Shown here: piece by piece, positions 7,109 to 13,815 of the stretch
Layout: each line of letters starts with the position of its first letter
Numbering within the stretch: the stretch's first letter is position 1
DNA from: a virus
Length of the DNA stretch: 32,576 nt
IMG/VR virus record: IMGVR_UViG_3300025806_000112
Span: 1-32,576 of that record
Strand: one strand, 5' to 3'
The notes under the pieces: model-generated
Databases searched by the model: none
Told to the model about the DNA's origin: nothing
The model's input: only the letters and a program-made list of their open reading frames with translations
Position numbers and translations under genes: made by a program

Positions 7109-10055
7109 AGTATGCGGGACTATATGCCATTGATCTAATTAAATCATCAATTCCACGGTTATTGTTATTCACAATAGTTGTATTATTTGATGAAGTATTA
7201 TTAACCGCACTTGTATTGATTGCTGAAACTACAGCATCAGTTCCTGATTGTTTATCCATATCACTTAGTTGATTATTAGCAATCTGTGCGTCCCTTAATG
7301 CCGAAACTGGTTTATCAGACTCCAAGTTGGGTGATACCATATCGCCACCAAACATTTCCTTTAGGCCAAGTGGATCAGGCATCATTGACATTATAGAACT
7401 AGTATCGCCACCAAACATTTCCTTTAGGCCAAGTGGATCAGGCATCATTGACATTATAGAACTACTATCGTCACCAAACATTTCCTTTAGGCCAAGTGGA
7501 TCAGGCATCATTGACATTATAGAACTACTATCGTCACCAAACAACATTTCGCTAATACCAAGCGGATCAGGCATCATTGACATTATAGAACTACTATCGT
7601 CACCAAACATTTCCTTTAGACCAAGCGGATCAGGCAGCATTGAATTAATCTTTTCAAGTGGTGCATAGCCACGCTTAGCCTCGTCAACTTCAACTCTGCC
7701 GTCATTTAAGCGTGCTTCCGGCGGCGCATCTTGAGCCTTTGTTACTAAGGCACTTTCCTGTAGTGCCTGCTCTTTCATTATAGCGTTTTCTACGATTGAA
7801 GACGTGCTACTCGTTTCGAGGTCAAATCCTTTGAAATTACTAGCTTCTTGGTCTTTTTGTTCAGGAAACGAATAAGCTTGAGGCTCTAAAGTAACTTCGC
7901 CATCAACAACTTTAACACCTAACGCTTCACGTTTAGCAACTTCTTCTTGAATAAATTTATAATCTTCAGCGTTTAGTGTATCGGAGCTTTTCAATATTGA
8001 TTTAAGTTCGCCTGTTGATACATCAGTAATAGCGCTACGATCTATTGAAGCATCAGTAAATAAGCCGCCATCATTAAAGAAATCAGACGTTGCCTGTTCA
8101 CTTGCTTTCTCAGTTTTTGTCACTTTAAGTGCAGCAATTTCTTCGTTAAGTTCAGTAATTTCTTCGTTAAGTTCAGCTGCAACTAAAGGATTAGTATCAG
8201 GATCTTCAGCTTCTGCCTTCCTAGCTTTAATAGCTTCTTCTTTACGCGCAATATCTTTATCTTCTTGAGTCATATCAGCATCGTCACCGGTGCTAACTCC
8301 TATTGATTCTAATATGCTATCAGGTATAAACGACTTTGCCCAATCTGGTATTATAGCAGCAATAAACGATTTTATAGCATTACCTATTGTTTCAACCAAA
8401 CCTACAACAAGATCTTTTATTGCTGTGAATGGTGATAGAATAATATCAATGATGCCGCCGAATATACTGCTCAGGCCGCCAAATATTAAGCCAAGATCGA
8501 ACGTAAATATGCCTTTTATAATATCAAAGATACCGCTAAAGATTTCGCCGAACCCGTTAAATAGGTCGCCGATAAGTGCACCAAATACTTCAAACGGTAC
8601 AGAGATTACATCAAATACGCTCTTGAATAAATCAATAACTAATCCTATTTTCTCTTTAATTATATCGACAAAACTAAATGAGTCAAGCATCTTTGAAAAG
8701 TTATCAAAGCCTAAAGCATCGGCAATCCAAGAAATTAAACCCTTAGGAATATCAAGTATAATACCGATGAAGTTACCAATGAAACTGCTAAAGAATTCTT
8801 TCAGCCCTTCAAAGATTGAACCTGTATCGCTAAACACGTCAAACGCATCACTAAATGCCTCGACCAAACTGTATATTGCAATACCTATAGCTGCGACTAC
8901 GGCCGCAATTGCTAAAACTGGACCTGCGCCTAATGCACCTAACACACCACCTATGGTAGCGAACACACCACCTATAACACCTAATGATGTGCCCACAGTC
9001 GCAATGCCTGCAGTGATTGAACCAATTACACTAATAACGCCCATAATTGCTGCTATAACACCAGCAATGGCTAATACAGCTGAAACTAATGGATTATCTT
9101 TCACAAAGTCTTCAAGACCTTCGGTGCTTCCACTAAATAGATCAGTGATTGCAGTTATACCTTGCGTAAAGACTTTCATAACCTCGTCTAATATCTCCAT
9201 TGCTTTTTCTGGAGCAACGAACAACATTATCAAACCAGCTATACCAATACCTTTTGCAGCGCCGCCGGCTATTTGTCCTAAACCTTCTCCAAGCTTTGAA
9301 ACACCATCATTTAAGTTAGTCATTGCGGCAGCCATCTTACCTGTTACGGTATTCGATTCACGTATGTCTTCTTGAGACTTTTCTGACTTTCCAGCATCAA
9401 TAGTTAGGTTTGAAAAGGCCTCAAGTTGATTAAGCGCGATTTCGCGAGATTCAGCTGATGAGGTGTCCAATGTGCTTCTTAAACGTTCAAATTCTTCGCT
9501 TAACTGTTCACCATTGTTTAGTTCTTTAAGACTGACTGATATATCAGATGTAATATTATCAATGTCGACTTTTATTTTTTGGTCTGATAATGCAACTTTA
9601 AGTTCTTCGATAGAATTGGGGGTAATAACAGTTTCACTAGATGTATTGCTGGCGGTTTCCTTTAATGACTCAGTAGTTTCCTTTATTGCTGCGGTAGTGT
9701 CCTTTGAAGCCATGACTATAGCTTTGTTAGAACTAACAGTTTCACTAGGAACGCTTTTAATATCAGTTTCGGTTTTTAGCTTCTGTTTGGATATAACGTC
9801 TTTAAGTTCTTTAATTGACTCGTTTATATCTTCAAAGATTTTGGCATCTTGAATGCTTTCTTCAGTTTCTAATTTCTGCATTGAACCAGTCATGCTATCT
9901 GATACTAATGCAAAACCGATTTCAAGTGTTGCCCCAAGAGATTTGAAACTATCATTGATAGCATCAAATATTTCATTAAGGTATATTGATTCGCTTTCTT
10001 CAATACTATCTGAAGATTCTTTAATTTGGTTTATAACAGCCGTTAGTGTTGACAT
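7107..10055 (-). CDS. Tail tape measure protein (gp29-type role)
   Basis: 982 residues; sets tail length and is packed inside the tube. The N-terminal 260 residues are helical and charged with many Ser/Thr/Glu heptad-like stretches. Residues about 270-580 are strongly hydrophobic and glycine-rich (membrane-like helices), typical of tape measures. A charged helical part follows, then five tandem repeats (residues about 806-905) and an Asn-rich end. By the usual 0.15 nm per residue, the tail would be near 147 nm (inference). The ribosome site is GAGGAAATAG just before the ATG. It lies directly after the assembly chaperone genes, the expected place. Sequence similarity to T4 gp29 itself (590 aa) is not visible to me. 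Confidence 0.85.
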   Translation of the reverse strand: MSTLTAVINQIKESSDSIEESESIYLNEIFDAINDSFKSLGATLEIGFALVSDSMTGSMQKLETEESIQDAKIFEDINESIKELKDVISKQKLKTETDIKSVPSETVSSNKAIVMASKDTTAAIKETTESLKETASNTSSETVITPNSIEELKVALSDQKIKVDIDNITSDISVSLKELNNGEQLSEEFERLRSTLDTSSAESREIALNQLEAFSNLTIDAGKSEKSQEDIRESNTVTGKMAAAMTNLNDGVSKLGEGLGQIAGGAAKGIGIAGLIMLFVAPEKAMEILDEVMKVFTQGITAITDLFSGSTEGLEDFVKDNPLVSAVLAIAGVIAAIMGVISVIGSITAGIATVGTSLGVIGGVFATIGGVLGALGAGPVLAIAAVVAAIGIAIYSLVEAFSDAFDVFSDTGSIFEGLKEFFSSFIGNFIGIILDIPKGLISWIADALGFDNFSKMLDSFSFVDIIKEKIGLVIDLFKSVFDVISVPFEVFGALIGDLFNGFGEIFSGIFDIIKGIFTFDLGLIFGGLSSIFGGIIDIILSPFTAIKDLVVGLVETIGNAIKSFIAAIIPDWAKSFIPDSILESIGVSTGDDADMTQEDKDIARKEEAIKARKAEAEDPDTNPLVAAELNEEITELNEEIAALKVTKTEKASEQATSDFFNDGGLFTDASIDRSAITDVSTGELKSILKSSDTLNAEDYKFIQEEVAKREALGVKVVDGEVTLEPQAYSFPEQKDQEASNFKGFDLETSSTSSIVENAIMKEQALQESALVTKAQDAPPEARLNDGRVEVDEAKRGYAPLEKINSMLPDPLGLKEMFGDDSSSIMSMMPDPLGISEMLFGDDSSSIMSMMPDPLGLKEMFGDDSSSIMSMMPDPLGLKEMFGGDTSSIMSMMPDPLGLKEMFGGDMVSPNLESDKPVSALRDAQIANNQLSDMDKQSGTDAVVSAINTSAVNNTSSNNTTIVNNNNRGIDDLIRSMAYSPAY
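7341..7640 (-). repeat. Five tandem repeats in tape measure C-terminus
   Basis: Coding-strand units start at 7640, 7577, 7511, 7448 and 7385. Four are full (63, 66, 63 and 63 bp) and the last is 45 bp. Each encodes MMPDPLGLKEMFGDDSSSIM plus Ser, with small changes: MLP in unit 1; GISEML with one extra residue in unit 2; GGD in units 4 and 5. DNA identity between units is very high, so the array is recent or kept alike by recombination. The phase is kept: unit lengths are multiples of three. Confidence 0.97.
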
Positions 10056-10319
10056 CTATTTCCTCGACATATAACTTGAAAATCCCATGAACGCTCCCAC
10101 TATTGAGCCACACATAAGATAAAACATTACTATAATATCTATAAGGATCTTTAGACGGTCGTCTGGAATTATAGGACTCAAAATAACAATAGTTAAAATA
10201 AAAGCCGCAACTAACGTGGACGTTGCCATATTTCGTTGAGCTAATAATTTCCCACGATAGATCGCTAATTCCTTTTCGTCCACTTTATTATCGCCGTTTA
10301 TGTCGAGGTCGTTACTCAT
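10056..10319 (-). CDS. EF-hand small membrane protein
   Basis: 87 residues. Residues 6-17 (DINGDNKVDEKE) form a full calcium-binding EF-hand loop: Asp6, Asn8, Asp10, Val13, Asp14 and Glu17 are in the canonical places. Two hydrophobic helices follow (about 33-53 and 58-80), with a short basic end (MSRK). The TAA stop lies directly next to the tape measure ATG, and its own ATG starts 5 bases after the end of the frameshift ORF, so it is inside the tail assembly operon. Function unknown. It could be a membrane factor acting with the tape measure at DNA entry, or a small protein carried in the tail; both are guesses. Confidence 0.8.
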   Translation of the reverse strand: MSNDLDINGDNKVDEKELAIYRGKLLAQRNMATSTLVAAFILTIVILSPIIPDDRLKILIDIIVMFYLMCGSIVGAFMGFSSYMSRK

Positions 10320-10324
10320 TACTT

Positions 10325-11205
10325 TTACCGCCTGTTATTGCGTTCTTGAATCTTTTGATTCTCTTCTTCAATGTGAGCCGATAATAATGCAACGTAGATC
10401 TGTCTTTCCCAAGGTGCCATAGCCTCAAGTTCACTTAAAGAATACTTGTGAAATTGGACCATGGCAAAATTAGTCTTATAATAATTCTCAAGAGAATCGT
10501 GGGAAAGACCAATTAGAAAAAATTCTTCAGACCCTCAATAGTCAGCTCGTTAGTTGCACCACACTTCATACAATTAAATTTTGAATCGAGAACCGCGTGT
10601 GGGGTGTCTTTTAATGCATCAGCTATTGTTTTTAATTGCATCGATGATAATGACTCAATAAATTCAATCAGCTCTTTTGTTGTATAATCATCACTTGAAT
10701 GTATTTCATCACTGGTGTAAATAGTATCAATACATGATACAATTGTTGACAGCTCATCAGTATTCTCTTCTTCAGACATACGCTCAGCATCTTTAAATGA
10801 TGGGTACTTTAACACAATGCCTACTTCATCGGTCAATTTGATTTTAAGATCGGTTTCTGTTTCTGTTACTCTACAGTCTTCAAGGTTCAATGAAACTTCA
10901 TTGCTATGTTGACATTCTTTACATTTAATTAAAACATCAGAAGTTTCGCCAATTGACTTTGACCTAATTTTAATAAACAAGTATTCAAAATCATACATTG
11001 TTAGTTTGCTTGCATCAATTTTGCCTAATGTGCAAGACGTTATTAAATCGCGTGCAGCTCGGATCATTTGCCCTTTATCACCAGATTCTTTTGCTAAAAG
11101 CAACATCTTTTGGTCTTTTACAGTAAAAGGCTTATAGGTAATCATCTTCTTTGTTGATGGGATCTTAACTTTGTAAGTTACGGAATTCAGTTTTGGGAGT
11201 GCCAT
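10325..11205 (-). CDS. Tail assembly chaperone long form, made by -1 frameshift (gp26-type + 63 aa)
   Basis: Proposed product of complement(join(10325..10516,10516..11205)): 293 residues, the 230-aa gp26-like protein extended by 63 residues. The extension begins LIGLSHDSLENYYKTNF, and its end (MAPWERQIYVALLSAHIEEE) resembles the conserved part of tail assembly chaperone downstream ORFs. The shift site is T TTT TTC (10522-10516) immediately before the 0-frame TAA. The only Met codons in the extension's N-terminal part (10462 and later) lack a ribosome site, so frameshifting is the natural way to express it. Position upstream of the tape measure matches G/GT of lambda. Seen: slip site, frame, stem; inferred: function and efficiency. 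Confidence 0.75.
10402..10522 (-). promoter_or_regulatory. Programmed -1 frameshift signal with long-range stem
   Basis: On the minus strand the heptamer T TTT TTC (10522-10516) is read in frame just before TAA (10515-10513). After a 6-nt spacer, GTCTTTCCCA (10509-10500) is perfectly complementary to TGGGAAAGAC (10411-10402): ten pairs, five of them G-C. The 88-nt loop contains a smaller hairpin, ATTCT-CTTG-AGAAT (10497-10484). Slip site, spacer of 5-9 nt and downstream structure are the three standard parts of a -1 signal. Confidence 0.75.
10513..11205 (-). CDS. 26: gp26-type baseplate hub / tail assembly protein (short form)
   Basis: 230 residues (T4 gp26 is 208). The opening MALPKLNSVTYKVKIPST-KK, then KPFTVKDQKMLLLAKES, the YLFIKIRSKSIGE segment near 75-87 and the LTDEVGIVLKYP segment near 124-135 fit the T4_baseplate (gp26) family as found in marine T4-like phages. 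Two Cys pairs, Cys95/Cys98 and Cys212/Cys215 (CKEC and CMKC), could bind one zinc ion. In T4 gp26 is classed as a baseplate hub component needed for hub assembly. Here its place before the tape measure and the frameshift site at its last codons suggest a lambda gpG-like chaperone role (inference). The ribosome site is GAGGTAAATA before the ATG. Confidence 0.85.
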   Translation of the reverse strand: MALPKLNSVTYKVKIPSTKKMITYKPFTVKDQKMLLLAKESGDKGQMIRAARDLITSCTLGKIDASKLTMYDFEYLFIKIRSKSIGETSDVLIKCKECQHSNEVSLNLEDCRVTETETDLKIKLTDEVGIVLKYPSFKDAERMSEEENTDELSTIVSCIDTIYTSDEIHSSDDYTTKELIEFIESLSSMQLKTIADALKDTPHAVLDSKFNCMKCGATNELTIEGLKNFF

Positions 11206-11238
11206 TATTTACCTCAATAGTTTATTAAATTGTTTAGT

Positions 11239-11778
11239 TTATTTATCGACCGATTTATCTATGATGTATCTATCATACGCAAATGTTACGGTTAATCGGG
11301 TTATATCGTTTTCATTTACGTTGCTAAGTTCTATCGATGATTGAACAATTGGGTATGCTTTTTCAAGAGTTACGTTATAAATCTTTTTATTAGTTGTGTC
11401 CAATTGATGTATATTCACCGTGCTAGCATACGTGTCTTTATATCCTAGCCTATAAGTGTCGGGGTCAATAATTTCAGCCATCCATGCATCAAAGAATTTT
11501 TTAGTTTGGTAATCATTAGTTAGGAGGAACGTTATAGTGACAGGATCATCTATAAATGTATAAACCGTTTTAAGAGTTTCACGGTTAGTGGTATATTCTG
11601 AAGTTCCTAAAGTTCGCCCAGGCAGTGTTACGCTTTCAGCTAATACAATTCCATCCACGCCCTCAAATGCTTTAATACCTGATATGCGTTTAGCAATGTC
11701 GACTGACCATTTGTTTGATCTGGCTAATCCACCTCCACCTCTTATACTTGCCTTTAAAGTATCAATGGTTGAACTCAT
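11239..11778 (-). CDS. gp19-fold tail tube or tube-initiator protein
   Basis: 179 residues from the ATG at 11778. This start is preferred over the ATG eight codons upstream because GAGGAAAAAC precedes it and it overlaps the upstream gene's stop in an ATGA unit. The segment ESVTLPGRTLGTSEYTTNRE followed by a D-P-V-T-I-T-F strand and a KKFFDAWMAEI helix matches the T4 gp19 layout (A-L-P-A-G then strands, then a K-F-V-D-W helix). It is either the main tube protein of this tail or a gp54-like initiator; the place right before the chaperone and tape measure favours a tube or tube-end role. I cannot separate these by eye. Confidence 0.7.
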   Translation of the reverse strand: MSSTIDTLKASIRGGGGLARSNKWSVDIAKRISGIKAFEGVDGIVLAESVTLPGRTLGTSEYTTNRETLKTVYTFIDDPVTITFLLTNDYQTKKFFDAWMAEIIDPDTYRLGYKDTYASTVNIHQLDTTNKKIYNVTLEKAYPIVQSSIELSNVNENDITRLTVTFAYDRYIIDKSVDK

Positions 11779-12362
11779 ATGTTTTTCCTCGATTCGGCCC
11801 AAACTTTACTTTGTGAAGCCTTTTGAAATTGCTGTGTTGGTAAGAACGTCGCTATCTCCCACTCAGGAGGTTCAATCAAAACAATGCGTGAATCTATTTG
11901 AGAAGTTAAATACCTCTTGAAACAAGGTTTGAAGTGTTTCATTTTTGATATACTTTTAAGCAATTGATAACTGACTTTAAATTTAGTAGTTTCGTCATAC
12001 CTTTTATTGTTTGTAGTTTCAAGTAAACCATCAAATAATATTGCTCTAAGTTTAGGCGGTAGGTAATGGAGGTTCAATCCGTAAAACCCATCTTTAGTAC
12101 GTTCAACCATTATGACTAACGGAAACGAATCATAATAAGGCAAAGTCTTACGATGCTTTGGATCATAGAAAAAATGATAGAGAGAGCCAACACCGACACG
12201 TTGTCTTTTAATCAATGCAGGATCTTTTAGAATATTCTGACGGTTGAGGTCGTTCATATTCTTTAGTTTATTCATAAACCATTGCGCCGATTCTTTTGTG
12301 CGAGGTTGTACTCCACCGCGAAATGCTTGTATCTCAAGACTTCTGAAAATTGATTTATCCAT
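11775..12362 (-). CDS. Conserved T4-type marine phage virion-associated protein
   Basis: 195 residues. Recognisable conserved blocks: YHFFYDPKHRKTLPYYDSFP near residues 62-81, GFYGLNLHYLPPKLRAILFD near 92-111, and a C-terminal block with W-E-I-A-x-F-L-P-T-x-x-F-x-K-A near 166-180. This arrangement is common in T4-like marine phages next to gp4 or the tail genes, usually without a named function; no T4 homologue is clear to me. The ribosome site is AGGAAAAAG. It lies between gp4 and the tube-fold gene, so a role in head or tail joining or virion assembly is plausible but unproven. Confidence 0.75.
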   Translation of the reverse strand: MDKSIFRSLEIQAFRGGVQPRTKESAQWFMNKLKNMNDLNRQNILKDPALIKRQRVGVGSLYHFFYDPKHRKTLPYYDSFPLVIMVERTKDGFYGLNLHYLPPKLRAILFDGLLETTNNKRYDETTKFKVSYQLLKSISKMKHFKPCFKRYLTSQIDSRIVLIEPPEWEIATFLPTQQFQKASQSKVWAESRKNI

Positions 12363-12389
12363 CTTTTTCCTATAAACTTAAATTACCTA

Positions 12390-12418
12390 TTGACATATCT
12401 TTATTATTTTGTTATAAT
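12390..12418 (+). promoter_or_regulatory. Sigma70-type promoter facing against the tail genes
   Basis: TTGACA at 12390-12395 and TATAAT at 12413-12418, spacer 17 bp, followed by AG as in the four early promoters. All genes around it (7107-13015) are on the minus strand. RNA starting near 12425 would pass through the palindrome and the 33-bp repeats and then be antisense to gp4. No plus-strand ORF with a ribosome site follows. Confidence 0.8.
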
Positions 12419-12467
12419 AGATTAGTCAATCGGGGAGTGAGTAGATATACAGATATTATTTATTGGT

Positions 12468-12483
12468 AGATTAATATTAATCT
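12468..12483. repeat. 16-bp perfect palindrome
   Basis: AGATTAATATTAATCT reads the same on both strands. It lies about 43 bp downstream of the predicted start of the plus-strand promoter at 12390 and directly before the tandem repeats. It could be a dimeric protein site or an RNA hairpin; there is no T-run after it, so it is not a clear terminator. Confidence 0.85.
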
Positions 12484-12569
12484 GTACAAATATATATTAT
12501 TTAACTAGTAAATAGTGCACAAATATATATTATTTAACTAGTAAATAGTGCACAAATATATATTATTTA
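12483..12569. repeat. 33-bp tandem repeats, 2.6 copies
   Basis: Copies at 12483-12515, 12516-12548 and 12549-12569 (partial). The unit begins TGCACAAATATATATTATTT and continues with AACTAGTAAATAG; copy 1 has T for C at base 3 and is otherwise identical. Very AT-rich, with a near-palindromic TTTAACTAGTAAA core and GTGCAC at the joints. The third copy runs into the last codons of gp4. Together with 12363-12482 it makes up the 200-bp gap between gp4 and the next gene, which holds no credible ORF. Confidence 0.97.
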
Positions 12570-13015
12570 CCTAAAAGACGGATTCCCATGCCTTTTATAG
12601 TATTTTCAGTCCAAATAGCAAAGGTACAACCATTATCGAGAGCAAATTCAGTAGCAGCCTTCCATTTAGACATGTTCTTTGCGTATGTCATCTGTTCACG
12701 AATATATCGTTTAGTTTTACGAGTTGGTTTCTTAGGTGGCTCTGTTTCTTTTGCTGGTTTTATTTCAATTAACCATTTCTTGCCATCCGTAGATTCAAAA
12801 TATACATCAATAAAATATCTATGCCGTTTATTATCAGTTGCGCACGTGTATGGAATTACTACTTCTTCAGCAGCCCATTCTTTTACTGAAGTGTTAGCAT
12901 CAAGCCATCTAAACACCGACCGTTCCCACCCAGACCTATAAACACACTTGGTCACGTCGCCGGCATACTTTGCTGGATTTTTAACTTTATATGTACCTTT
13001 ATAGAAATGTGCCAT
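12563..13015 (-). CDS. 4: Head completion nuclease gp4
   Basis: 150 residues, the same length as T4 gp4 (gp50/4). Needed to complete filled heads before tail joining; the family has a restriction-endonuclease-like fold. Visible: YKGTYKVKNPAKYAGDV at the N-terminus, YRSGWERSVFRWLD near 27-40, then the nuclease core F-I-D-V-Y-F (near 68-73) with K-x-W-L-I-E-I-K-P (near 80-88), i.e. the D...E-x-K metal site. The C-terminus is basic. Start supported by AAGGTATT before the ATG and a late promoter on the minus strand at 13050-13057. Its stop codon lies inside the 33-bp repeat array. Confidence 0.92.
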   Translation of the reverse strand: MAHFYKGTYKVKNPAKYAGDVTKCVYRSGWERSVFRWLDANTSVKEWAAEEVVIPYTCATDNKRHRYFIDVYFESTDGKKWLIEIKPAKETEPPKKPTRKTKRYIREQMTYAKNMSKWKAATEFALDNGCTFAIWTENTIKGMGIRLLGK

Positions 13016-13022
13016 AATACCT

Positions 13023-13030
13023 TATAAATA
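13023..13030 (+). promoter_or_regulatory. T4-type late promoter for the baseplate block
   Basis: Perfect TATAAATA. With the usual T4 spacing the start would be near 13036, giving a short leader to the gene at 13072. It faces a minus-strand late promoter 19 bp away. Confidence 0.8.
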
Positions 13031-13049
13031 TAATTAAAGATTATACAAC

Positions 13050-13057
13050 TATTTATA
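13050..13057 (-). promoter_or_regulatory. T4-type late promoter for gp4 and the tail block
   Basis: TATTTATA on the plus strand is TATAAATA on the minus strand. The expected start is near 13044, leading into gp4 (13015) and the minus-strand tail genes. Starts from the two facing promoters would overlap by about 9 bases. Confidence 0.75.
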
Positions 13058-13071
13058 CCAATGGGAAGAAG

Positions 13072-13815
13072 ATGGCAAAAGCAGATAAGAGAGACTTTAG
13101 GTACCCAACTAGCAGTGGATCAATTGGTCAGTTTATAATATTCTATAGATACACCCATAAAAAAACAGCATTTGGTAGCATAACTTTAGCTGCGCCTAGC
13201 GGGTTTACAATTGGAGATGGTGCTTCTTATGGAAACATCGACCTAGGAGTACTTGGTGGTGACAAAAAGACCGCGGCTGCTACTGAGACTACTGCCGGTG
13301 CTGCACCGTCACGTGAAGCTATGGGTATGGCCGGTTTAGGATTATCAATCATCGGTGGTGGTAGTGGTCCAGTAGCAGCAGCAAGCAATCTTTTTTCAAC
13401 AAAAAACAGTATAGCAAAGAATCCAAACACCGTAACACAATTTAGTAATAGTAATGTTCGTAGCTATTCATTTGAATTTACTTTAGTCCCAAATAGTTTA
13501 GCTGAGTGGAAAGAGATAAAGGGTATCGTCAATTCTTTTAGAGAATCGTTATATCCTGAAAAGCTAGGCGCTGCAAGCTTACTATTAAATTACCCAGATA
13601 AATGGAAATTCTCGTTTGAAGACGGGGCCCAGTCACAAGTCCCAGGGTCATGGTATTGCTTTTTGACTGACATGTCAACATCATACAATAATTTTGGTAA
13701 TGCCTATCACGAAGACGGTGTGCCAAATGATGTGAAAGTTACCTTGACTTTACAAGAAACTAAAGCGTTAAGTCGTGGAGATATACAAGACTTAGCAAAT
13801 GGAGGCAGCAGATAA
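13072..13815 (+). CDS. Baseplate tail tube cap (gp48-like)
   Basis: 247 residues. The beginning RDFRYP, then IGQFIIFYRYTH and a Gly-Ala-rich variable middle, followed by RSYSFEFTLVPNSLAEWKEI, VNSFRESLYP, NYPDKWKFSF and a final DVKVTLTLQETKAL strand, is the pattern of the gp48/gp54 tube-cap family, which shares the tube fold with gp19. T4 gp48 is longer (364 aa). The cap joins the baseplate to the first tube ring. It is the first gene behind the late promoter at 13023, with GGGAAGAAG as ribosome site. Its stop and the next start share one base (TAATG). gp54 is the main alternative. Confidence 0.65.
   Translation: MAKADKRDFRYPTSSGSIGQFIIFYRYTHKKTAFGSITLAAPSGFTIGDGASYGNIDLGVLGGDKKTAAATETTAGAAPSREAMGMAGLGLSIIGGGSGPVAAASNLFSTKNSIAKNPNTVTQFSNSNVRSYSFEFTLVPNSLAEWKEIKGIVNSFRESLYPEKLGAASLLLNYPDKWKFSFEDGAQSQVPGSWYCFLTDMSTSYNNFGNAYHEDGVPNDVKVTLTLQETKALSRGDIQDLANGGSR

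Noticed and set aside
8290-9375. 361-codon plus-strand ORF inside the tape measure gene
   Set aside because: It is the antisense shadow of the hydrophobic, low-complexity tape measure part; rich in Ile/Pro/Asn, no ribosome site, no family pattern.
9463-10074. Two plus-strand ORFs (129 and 73 codons) opposite the tape measure N-terminus
   Set aside because: Antisense shadows of a serine/glutamate-rich coding region; no ribosome sites or promoters on that strand.
11236-11252. GATAAATA late-promoter-like box on the minus strand before gp26
   Set aside because: One mismatch from TATAAATA and inside the end of the preceding gene in an AT-rich genome; too weak to list.
12483-12569. CRISPR array
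   Set aside because: Direct repeats are contiguous, without spacers, and only 2.6 copies.
12588-12941. 117-codon plus-strand ORF downstream of the 12390 promoter
   Set aside because: It is antisense to the well-recognised gp4 gene, has no ribosome site before its ATG and no recognisable pattern. The promoter is kept as real, the ORF is not.
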